64,000 nt of DNA from Periconia sp. R9002 (lineage: Eukaryota; Ascomycota; Dothideomycetes; Pleosporales; Periconiaceae): the NCBI GenBank assembly GCA_023627715.1, contig JAMAHW010000012.1, positions 124,001 through 188,000 of the forward strand. Direction: 5' to 3'. The notes beneath the pieces were generated by a model. The model had not been told where the DNA came from, ran no database searches, and saw only the letters and a program-made list of their open reading frames with translations. Of this stretch, positions 45,307-56,245 are shown piece by piece. Position numbers and translations under genes: made by a program. Every line of letters begins with the position of its first letter. Positions within the stretch are counted from its first letter, which is position 1.

Positions 45307-45869
45307 AATCTTGGAGCCGCGAAATATATGTCGCGTGTCATCTTGACTGCGTAGCAAATTTTCAGTATTTTTTCTACAACTGCGAAATGACCACTGGGGG
45401 GGTATTCATAAAAAAAAGAAATCCATACTGTGTCTAAAGGAATCAATAATCAAGAGGAGTCGATGAACGTATACAAGATGAATGGAGTCATCAAAAACAA
45501 ATTGTTGGTCTGCTAAACATACAATTGGTGCGACCGACCACTGTGGACAATTCATCTCGATTTCCCTCGCAACCACTACTACAGAGGTTCGTCTCGAATA
45601 TCGTCAAAAACGTGCTTCTACTTTGTAAAGTGTTAAAAAGGTCCACAACAAATGTCTTGTGCTCGAAACTTATCCTGTCTCTGATGTTCAATAATGCTTA
45701 TCATTCAACGCCGCTATTTTCCAGCACTGGCCACCGGGGTCGCCCTCAGATTTTCCCAAGATCTGACTACACTTTGGTTAAAGAATGGCCAACCCAAAAG
45801 GCGAGAAATAAAATGATAGAACGTACTGCATGCATCTTGCTCGGTTCTTTCTATCTTCGTATTTGACCA
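45307..45869. other. 3' flank of the methyltransferase gene
   Basis: About 560 bp with no supported gene. The frame at 45525-45866 has no domain. The right end merges into the first recognisable unit of the array. Confidence 0.35.
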
Positions 45870-48800
45870 ATGCTATGATGACGATAGCGATGATGATGCT
45901 GATGATCATCACTACCACCATTTCAATTCAAAAATGAAATCATGAATGAATCTTTGGAGCAAAGACACCCACGCCGACCACACCATTCATCTCGTCCGTG
46001 AATACTTAAATTTCTTGCGCATAAAACGCAAGTGGAGAGCAAAGTATGGAAGAAAAGGAGGAGGTACGGCATCTTTATATACTTTTTTCCTGTCTTACAG
46101 GAACCCATGTGGTGACTACCATCAACTGAGCCTTCCTGACCTTGATCAATGCCAACTCTGTACCTCTTCACGTGCTTCTATAATGATACGTGTCGTAATA
46201 ATAATAATGACGATGCTCATCATCATTACCTTCTCTAGTTACTATTCATTTCGAAAGCGCGAGATGCACATCATGGGCGAAAAAAACACGCCACCTCCAA
46301 ACATGGCGAAATCAATCTTCAAGTTTTTATTACCACACCCAGTCCTTCGCTCAGCCACCAACACTGCCATAGAAGGAAGACAGACGGAGAGGCCTGAAAA
46401 GAAAGATTTATATAGTTTGTCTGATGGTCCTAGCGTGTCCACCCTTGTACCTCTGGGAAATGCTGATCTTGGTTATCACTATCGTTTCTAAAATCAAAAC
46501 GGTAGAAACATGAACGGTCAATCGCATTTCGTACGCACACAAGATTATGTAGTATGCGCGGACGATTTTCGGATTGGGGGTTTTTGTCTGTGATTCCACG
46601 GACTAACGTACGAAAGAATGAGGAAGAGCAAGAATTAAAACTATATGTACTTGTCCTGAAACAGTGAATTCGGCACAATGTTTTTCAAATTAGTGATGTA
46701 CTTCAATTTAGTGACACAGGTCATCATTGTCACCGCTATTCGAAGCGACTCAAGTTCCAAAAACTAGCTACATGATGACAAAACCGAACCCCGAGAACAC
46801 ATGATTGTTTCGATTTTTCCGTTTAACATCTCCCGGATATCGCAAAGTCTAGTTTAGCAAAAAGAAAGCGTAGGGACAGCAACAATGATCGATTTATATA
46901 TCTCAGCCCCAGACCTGATTAGTCATATTTCCCACACCCTGCATGTCTATTTATATTTTACGTCTTAATTGAACGTGAGGTGATGATGAAACAGGCCATC
47001 AATCGTTATCGAACCCATCACTGAAGGCGCAGTATGCACAGACATTACCACCCAAAAACTAGTGTCGCATGAAGAAGTGGGGCCTGAATGCACAAACAAC
47101 CATGGAGTCGCGCAAGAAAATTTTCAACTTAGTATCCAGGTTTGAGAAAGAAAGAAAAAGAACAAGTAGAGGGGGCTGTGATTGTAGGACTGTACAAAGT
47201 GCTACCAGCTACATTGTTATTGTCCTTACGGCATACTGATGAGGCGAATCATTATTGTCATCATCATTCCAATTGTCACCTCAAACCAGTGCTTCAAAAT
47301 CTAAAGAAACCGCCTCTCAAATTACGGTTGTTATAGCTAGATTCGAAATGCACTCACAGCATGAAAGACATGTTAGGGTCGTTTTAATCCGCTCCTCCCT
47401 TTCTTTGAAACTTGTATGGGGAATAAAGAGAGAAAGACGAGGAATTAAGAATTTATATGTACTCATTTCCCGGTCTACACGGGCCACACAAATCAATCCG
47501 TTATTCCCAACGTACTCTCCGTCTATCTACCGTTGACAAAGTTCATCATCGCGTTCAATCCCAAACAAATCACATGTCATGACAAGCCCAGTCACCAACA
47601 GACACACATCGTTGAATATTTTTCTGATTTTCAGTCACATCTCCTCCTCCTCCAGCAAAGATTATTGCAAGGAAAAGACATCATGTCAGAAAAGAAAGAA
47701 TATATATACGTTTCTTACTAAGCTACTCCTGCCTACCTACTACGAAGCGATGATAAATATTACCACCACCGAAACAATCTAAAATTCACATTACATGTGC
47801 GAACCGTAGCCCACACACATTCTTTCTTGCCTTTTGGATTTTTCAGTTCTGAGGCACCCCTGGTACAGTACAAGGTAGTAAAGAAAGAAAGAGGAAAGAA
47901 AAGAAAGGCGTTCTTATACCTACTCTCCCGCTCTTACTAGCTCACCCTATCGTCCTCCTCTTTACCTGTCAAGTTTTGATTTGATGAGTATCATCATCAT
48001 TATCATCGCCATCGCTTACATTAGTACATCACCTAAAAACGCCTTACATGTATTCAACAAATCCCCCAGAAGCACGTCATAGCATTTTCTCACGTTCGAT
48101 TCAGTTATGAATATTCCTTCTCTCGTCTTTTAGAACAACGCAGTGTACAGAAGAAGGGGAGATACGAATGGCAGATTCTATATACATATCCTTCTTACTA
48201 ACTTATGTGCCAAGAGATGCTATCAAGCTTTGCTGCTTAGCAAAGGTTGATAATAATCATCACCACATCATTAGTTCTACGACGCAAAATTGAGCTTTCC
48301 CGGTGCTGATAGAACACACCTCTCTAGCTACACAAAATACTCCACACAGCACATGTTCGGGTTTGACTCTAGTTTTAATCCTTCCTCCTTAACTCTCATC
48401 TGGTTCTGCGCAATAACGTGTGCGGTAAGGAAGAAGAAGGAAGCACAGCTGAAGGAAGTGTTTATATACCCACCTTAGTTACTGCTACTAATCACTTCGC
48501 CTCCCTCCTTCTTACCTATCTAGTGTGTTTTTAATGCATATAGCTATCATTACTACTATCATCATCATCACCTTGCCTTTCTAAAAACCAAGCCAAAATA
48601 TATGTTATACAACTGTTACCTGCCACACCCATAACAAACATCGACTGTGCTCTGTCTGTCTTTTAGCCCAAACTTAGTTTCCCTTCTACCAGATATTGTG
48701 CAGAGAAGAAGGACAGGAGGCAAAGGTGCGGGTTTTATACATACATAGGTGTTCTAAGCATTCTTACTAATCCACATACCTGTGTGGAGCCTCACTGCCG

Positions 48801-51800
48801 GCTTTCAAAATACACGTTAATGCTAATCGTCATCATTGTTACTACCACCAATCCAATTTCAAACCCAGGTTGGATCTGAATATTCATAACACGCCTAGCC
48901 AATCACACACGCCACACATATTGCTCGAAACGATTCCTTTTCACCTACCAATGTCTCACCTACCAATGTCTCACCTACGCGATTCTCTAGCAGTGTAAAC
49001 AAGACTTCAGAATATGGGGAACAGGAAGAAGGCTGGGTTAAATACTTCTCTCCTTACTAATGCGTTGTCACCCCAGCGGCGATGCTCATCATCACTAACC
49101 ACTTCGCTGACTAGTATCATCATCCTAAAATCTAATTACATATACAGAGTGCACAAACGCACACATTTCATTGCTTGAGTTTGACTAGAATTTGGAGTTC
49201 CTCCTTCTCGAAACCGGTATCTTCTGTGAATGAAAAACTCCTCACAGCATTCAAAAATAGTCGTTTATATACACAACCTGTTTACCATGACTAAACTTAG
49301 CAGCCTGTCCTTTCAACGTTACGCAGTGCTGATGTAGAATAACGTTATCATCGCCTATTATTCTTTCGAAACATCAAAATCATGTACCAGAGAAAGCACG
49401 CTATACAAATCACACACACGAATGTTTTCAGGTGGCATTTGCTACTACGAAGTCCCCCACTTCCCAGGACTTCCGGAAGTAGTGCAATCAAAAAAGAAAG
49501 GAAGGAAGGAAGAAAGGAAGGCAGACGATTACCTACTCGTTGTTGCGACAGACCTTGATTGTAGAAATATCATTGCCATCAACGTCAGTATTTAGGACCA
49601 TCCTATTGCTCGAAAATATAACTGAAATATACGTAGCCATCAAATCAAAACGAGAGCCCACAACACATGTCATCGAAGAACGTCTCTTTGATTCAATTCT
49701 GCCCTCACCCACCATGCTCCAAATTGGTCAAGGAAAGGAAGAATAGAGGATGATTATATACCCTAATCATCCTAATTTTTGTAATCTCGCTCCACACCTT
49801 TTTCCCCTTCTGCCTACCAAGCGCTGCAACTCAGCGGCAACGAATATGATTATCACCACCTCATCACCTCTACCCATATATTCTGCTTGCTGGATTCTTC
49901 CCAAATCACCTTACATGTTGTCAAACCCAAACTGCTCTGTACCCACACCTACTCACAAACACTATTTGGTGTTCTATCCGGTGTTTTTCTAACAACATCA
50001 CCCCTAACCAGCCAGGCATGCAAGCACATAGAACACCTACGGTTAACAATTTACTTGACGTGAGTATTGTTTGCCTGGCGTTTGTTGATGAGTATTACCA
50101 CCACCACCATGTCCCGTCAATCTGAACCCGCCTAAAACCTACGAGGTTAGATTCATGATATCGCACAACACGCCCAGCCACACATGTCCTTCCTAATTAT
50201 CTTCTTTTCGTTCCCCCTCCACACTGGAGATTAAATAGCAAGGAATAAAAAGAAGGAGTAAAGCAAAAAAAGATGTGAAGCAGGTTTATATACCCGTCTT
50301 TCAAACTCTTACTAAGCTACCCAGCGTCAATGCTGATACAATACATCACCACCACGTAGAACCTAAAATCAAACTTACATGAGCTGACGAACGTACAAAC
50401 AAACACATGATTCTCAGGCCTATCTCTTTTTCCAGCCCGTCTACGCAACCTGATGTAAAGAAGGAGATAAAAAGAGAAGAAAGAGACGGACAACTGTGCT
50501 CACTAATTTACATACGTACCTCTCTTCTTCCTGAATTCTACCGCTCTTTGATAATACTACGCATCATCACTATCTACCACGAGTGCCCCTATCGAAAATC
50601 TTGAACCTACTCATATAAGCCGATCGCAAACCACCCAGCCAGCAAATCACTCATCTTTTGATTCCCATCATGTTTCTTTTGCCTCTACCCTACCCTTTCC
50701 CTATGCAATATACAAGAAGAGAAGAAAAGGGAGAAAAAATGGTCCTATATATCTCCAACTACTCATTAATAATCTACCCACGTAGCGTTCGTTGCCCAGA
50801 GCTCGTTGATGGATTCAATTACCACCATCACCTTATTACCTCATCACGTAGCCTTTCGAAAACCCATTAACATACCAACAAACCACCCGGCTCTCATGCC
50901 TCCATTGCCTCGATGGTTTTCAGTCCCTCTCTTCCCCATCACCTCTTTTCACTCCATATGACATGGAGAAAGAAAGGAGAAAGTGAGAAATGCAGTCGAA
51001 CTTATACCTAGTCCTTACTTTGCTACTAATCTACCTTTTCCTTCTTTCTGCGCTTTTCCTCATGTTCTACAAATAGCGATGATGAATCTCATCACCCCTC
51101 TCCCTCACTCCCCATATACTCCTCGAAAAATCCAAAAATCCATATCCAGCCCACATGAACTGACAAATACCACCAGCCAGCGAGCCAACCAGCCACACGC
51201 CATGCTCCTTTCCTACGCTGGTGTTTAGTACCTACCCCCCCCCCCTCTTGCTATGTAGTAAGAAGAAGCAACTAAACGAGAAGGAAGGGGGAGCATTTAT
51301 ACACAAATTGAGCTCTTACTAAGCTATTCACCGACGAGAAGTTTCATCATCACCACAGATTGAAAATCAAAAACAAATTTGCATGATAGCACCTACGAAC
51401 AAACACACAAACAAACAGATCATCTCTTCGACCCATTGTTTTTTAATTCTCAGCTCCTACTTCTTTCCTTTCCCTCCGTATACATCTTACAAATAGGAAA
51501 AGAGAAAAGAGGAAGAACGAATAGAAGAGAAGAACAATATAAATATACCAATACTTCTGGCCTTACTAAGCTATACAGTATTGCTACGCACGATGATGAA
51601 TCTCATCATCATCAGCTAGAAATCACTGTTCGAAAATCCACCTTACATGAGCTTGCAAATACAGCTACTTCACATGAACCATATACACATGCGCTTAATC
51701 CAACCAAACACGCCCATGGGACAACTTTTTTTTCCAGTTTTTTTAACCCTTCCCTCTATATAGTGCAGTGCAGGGTAAAAAAGAAGAAGAAGGGAAAGAG

Positions 51801-54800
51801 GAAAAGAAGTGATATTTATACCCACACTAAAATTCAAAAATCCAAAATCCAATTCATATAAGTGATACGCAAACACACGGACACGCACGCCAACATCATC
51901 TGGAAAAACATCGTTTTTTGATTTTTTTCAAATCCCTCTCCTCTTTACTATCTGAAAATGTAGTGGAAGACAAAAGGAGAGAAAAAGAGAAGAATAAAAG
52001 GAGGATATTTGTACACACAAGTACAGCTAGTATGTTAACTAACCTAACATCTCCTTCTTACCTATCGAACGGTAACGATGAATTTCATCATTATCATAAA
52101 TACGTCAAATTAAATATACATGTTCTCACGTTTACTACGTACATGCCCACATATGCCTTTGAATTAGATAGCGTATTTTCCTCTCTCCTCCCCTCCGCAC
52201 TTAATGTAGTGTAACGAAGAAGAAGAAGCGAGAAGGGAGTAAAGAGAAGGTTTATATACCCCTCCCCTCGCACATATTAGTAATTCCCCTTCTCAATTAC
52301 TCGCGATGATGATGGAATTCATCACCACCACCACATTACCCATTTAAATTTGAAGCATTTTATGTTCTCACACACCTAGACACACGAACCATACACCACA
52401 ACGCACGTTTCCTCTCTATCTGGTTTGTGTTTTTAGAAGTACGTGTAATTGCTACCTCCGCGCACTGTGATGTAGTGTAAAGAAGGAGGAAGAGAGAAGA
52501 ACGAGAAGGAGGTCTATATACCCACACCCTTCCTTACCCCTCTCCCCCTCCCTCAATCTGCTACGTTAGTGGTGGTGGTGATGTATATGTATATACCTCC
52601 CTACATACAAGACATCAGTAGTGATAGTAGCGGTGGTGCTGACGAATTTCATTATCACTCTAATTACCTATAGAACTTCGAAAGTATTATTCCATGCACC
52701 ACACACCCACAACCCCACACATTCCACGCTTCTTCTGTACAGTTTTTTATACTCTCTCCCCCCTCCGCGCACGCAGTGTGAAGACGAAAAAGAAGAGGGG
52801 AAAAGGGGTATTTATACCCGCACGCCTGTGCTCACTAACTTATATGTATATACGTACGTACTACGAGACGTCGACGGCAATGATGCTCCTCATCACTACA
52901 TGTGTACCTATCTAAAATCGAAAGTATCATTCCATGTTCTCACACGCCCGCCCCCAGCCACATAGAGTTTGCCCTTATGGTTTTTCTAATTGTACCTACG
53001 ATAGCAACCTCGCACACTACGATGTGAAGAAGGGAAGAAAGGAGGAGAAAGATAGGAGTTTTTATGTCTTCCACCCAGCTCCTCTCAGTCTTACTAAACT
53101 ACTATGCCCTCCGCCTTGCCTACCTTCTCTATACTCCTTTATCTAACAGCGATGATGCTATTCATCACCACCACATTGCCCATCAAAATTCAAAAGTGAC
53201 ATTCCATGTTCTTACACAAACCTATACCGAGCCGCAAAAACCCACACATAGTAAAGGTAACTGTTTGTTTTTGTCCTCTCTCCTCCCTCTTAATTCCCTT
53301 CTATAAAGCAGTGTGAAGAAGAAGAAGAAAAAGGGAAAAAGGAGGAAATATTTATACCCACACTTTTACAATTACGAAACTAGCTACCTACTACGAGACG
53401 TCAACTAATAGTAGTGATAGTGGTGGTGGTGCAGTTCATCACTATCTACAACATCACCCATCAATTCAAAATCAAAAGTAGCATTCCATGTACTACGCAC
53501 ACCCGGCCACACATGCGGCTTCCTTTTTCCTATTATTTAGCTGTCTTCCCTTACGCGGTACAGTGCAGTGCAGCGTAAAGAAGAAGAAAAAGATAGAGAT
53601 ATTTATACCCGTACACCAGTGCTTACTAATATATGCCTATGCATAAATTAATACTATAAGACATTAATTAAGGTCTCGGTAGTGTTTGATGCTGATGCTG
53701 ATGCTACTCATCACCACCATCCACCACTACCTACCACATTACCAATCCATTTCAAAAATACCTTCAATGTTATTACTGGACTACAAACACACAAACACAC
53801 ATAAAACGAGTTTGTCCAGTATTTTCATCCTCTCTCCTCCCTCTCCTCCCTCTGCGCACTGCAATATAGTGTAAGGAAGAAAAGAGAAGAAAGGAAAGAG
53901 GGAGAAGAATAGGGGGGTTTACATATCCATACGCGTGTGCTTACTAACATCTAGTATATGTATACGTGTATACTACTACTACAAGTTGATAGTAGTGTTA
54001 TTGGTGGTGGTGGTGGAGCAACTCATCACCACCGTCATATTACCGATTCAGAATCGAAATCGAAGATACCTTCAGGTTTCAATTAAGCACACACACACGC
54101 CCAATCCCACACATGTTAGATCGATCGCCCAGGTTTTTATCCTCTCTCATCCCCCTCGTACAAAGCAGTGTGAAGAAGAAGAAAAGGAGTAAGAAAGAGA
54201 GATATTTATACCTGTAAGCGTGTGCTTAGCTAACGCATACACCCAGACAACCAAACACCACACCGCACATAGTCCTCGCGCTATTCCTATTCTAATTCTA
54301 TCAATATTCCTTCCCCTCCTCTAGAACCTGCGATGTAGTGTAACGAAATAAATGGAGAGAGGGAGAAGAATAGGGGGTTTTATATACCTGTACGTGTGTG
54401 CTTACTAACGTAGATGTATCCCTTCCTCCCTACTACGACACGTCAACGGTAGTGATGGTGGTGCTAATGGCGATGGGAATGGTAATGCTACTCATCACCA
54501 CCACTACCACCTATCACATTACCCATCGAAACCCAAATTCGAAAGGAATATTCCATGTTCTCACACACGTTCACACACACGCCCAATCTCACGCACCCAC
54601 ACCCACATCCGCATTGCCAAATTTTCATTCTTTTAGCTACCCTTTTCCTCCTGCAGTGCAGTACAGTGCGATATAAAGAAGAAGAAAATAGAAGAATAAA
54701 GGGAGAGTATTTATACCCGTACGCGTGTGCTTACTAACGTAGATGTGTATACGTTTCACAAGACGCTAGTAGCTGTCGTGATGGTGGCCGTGGTGTGAAT

Positions 54801-55890
54801 TATCATCACTACATTATCCATTAATCCAAATTCGAAGATTGCTTTCATATTTTTGCTCCCACTCAGCCACACACATGTGGTTGGTTTAGATGTTATTCTT
54901 ATCTTCTCCTCTACCTTATCCCTTCCTACAAAGCAGTGTAAAGAAGAAGAAGAAGTAAAACAAGGAAAAGAGAGGGTATTTATACCGTACCGTACAGTAC
55001 ACCTGTGCTTAACCAACGTATCCAAGGGTAGTGGCGGTGGTGGTAATGCTACTCATCACTACCACTACCACCACCACTACTACTATCTACCACATTACCA
55101 ATCCAAATTTAAAAACACCTTCTATGTTCTCACTCCTACTCACGCACACGCCCAATCCCACATCTTCTTGGACCGCACCCTTTTTTATCCCCCTCGTACA
55201 ATGTGGTGTAGTGTAAAGAAGAAAAAGAGGAAAAGAAGAAAGGAAGAGATATTTATACCCTATGCCTGTGCTTAATAACGTAGATATGTATAGGTTTTAC
55301 GAGACGCTAGTCGCTGTCGTGATAGTGGTGGTGGTAATAAATCTCATCACTACTATATTATCTATTATTCTAAATTCGAAAACACCTTCCATGTTGTTAC
55401 TCAACCACACACACACACACACACGCCCACACACATGAAACTTTACTGAGTACCATTTTTATCCTCTCCCCTTACCCCGTCCTACAAGGTAGTGTGAAGA
55501 AGAAGAAAGAGAGAGAAGGATAGGGGGGTATTTATACCCGCACGGTACGCGTGTGCTTACTAACCTAAATGTATATACCTCCCTACCAAGAGATACTGCC
55601 GGCAGTGATGACGGTACTCATCACCACCTTACCCATTAATTCGAAATTGAAAATACCTTCTATGTTACTCACACGCCCACACACACACACATAGGAATTT
55701 TTTCATTTTCCTTCGCCTCTTAATCTCGTCATATAAGGTAGCGTAAAGAAGAAAAAGAAAGGGAGCAAAAGAAGAAAGGAGGAGATATTTATACCTATAC
55801 GCTACACCTGCGCTTACTAACCTCTGATACTCCCTACAATAAGATGTAAACGGTAGTGATGGTGCTTGTCATCGTCACTCTCATCAAGGA
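45870..55890. repeat. 10-kb degenerate tandem array of about 35 units, ~265 bp each
   Basis: No gene is recognised in this stretch, but the same set of short boxes recurs in the same order about 35 times. In plus-strand order the boxes are as follows. (1) AGTGTAAAGAAGAAG-like, then a purine run. (2) A TATA-like box, TATTTATACC or TTTATATACC. (3) CTTACTAA, often in GTGCTTACTAACGTAGATG. (4) An inverted repeat of GTGATGGTGG and CTCATCACCACC type. (5) ATTACC, then AATTCGAAAAYACCTTCCATG or, in left units, TTACATG. (6) CACACACGCCCAACC-like, (7) a pyrimidine tract TTTTTATCCTCTCTCC. Box 2 lies at about 46074, 46407, 46893, 47452, 47701, 47914, 48178, 48461, 48734, 49264, 49754, 50285, 50745, 51003, 51295, 51540, 51814, 52008, 52251, 52513, 52811, 53059, 53351, 53602, 53918, 54204, 54378, 54709, 54979, 55252, 55531 and 55788. 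Spacing is mostly 240-300 bp. Open frames are short and not shared between units. Confidence 0.85.
55252..55530. promoter_or_regulatory. representative well-preserved array unit
   Basis: This unit (279 bp) illustrates the pattern. TATTTATACC at 55250-55259 reads as GGTATAAATA, a perfect TATA box, on the minus strand. GTGCTTAATAACGTAGATATG follows at about 55267. GATAGTGGTGGTGG (55321) and CTCATCACTAC (55343) form the imperfect inverted repeat. AAATTCGAAAACACCTTCCATG is split around 55372-55393, then a CA repeat and CACGCCC. TTTTTATCCTCTCCCC is at about 55457 and AGTGTGAAGAAGAAGAAAG at about 55491, ahead of the next TATA-like box. Confidence 0.6.
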
Positions 55891-56245
55891 ACCAATACCA
55901 AAACTTCGATCAAAAAAAGACACTTCCTAGTTGAATCCAAAAGAGAGATGTACAAGTTCATGTACCCATCACTCCATACACCCACCCTTACACTCTCACT
56001 CCAACAAACCCACGATCTCCAAAGGGACCAAAAAACGTTCATGATATGTATAATATGTATACTAAAATCTATACTATAAAATAAATATATATGACATAAA
56101 AAACAAAAACATGTATACGCTCAATGGATCGACGGATGATGGATGTATGATGTGGTATCTCGTGTAACAAACTCCGCCCCTTAAAAAAAAACTCCCTCCC
56201 TTCTTCCACCACCCACGAACAAAAGGAAGAAAGAAAAAAAAATCA
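55891..56245. other. right flank of the array
   Basis: About 355 bp between the last array unit and the stop codon of the minus-strand RhoGEF gene. AT-rich; it probably holds that gene's 3' untranslated region. No further array unit is recognisable. Confidence 0.4.

Noticed and set aside
51379..51861. 160-codon frame (+) inside the array
   Set aside because: It is Lys/Thr/His-rich with no domain, and the same position in neighbouring units has stops in this frame, so it reflects chance in repeat DNA.
45870..55890. CRISPR-like or centromeric array
   Set aside because: The units are about 265 bp, poorly conserved and without constant repeats separated by unique spacers. The region is not strongly AT-rich or transposon-filled like known fungal regional centromeres.
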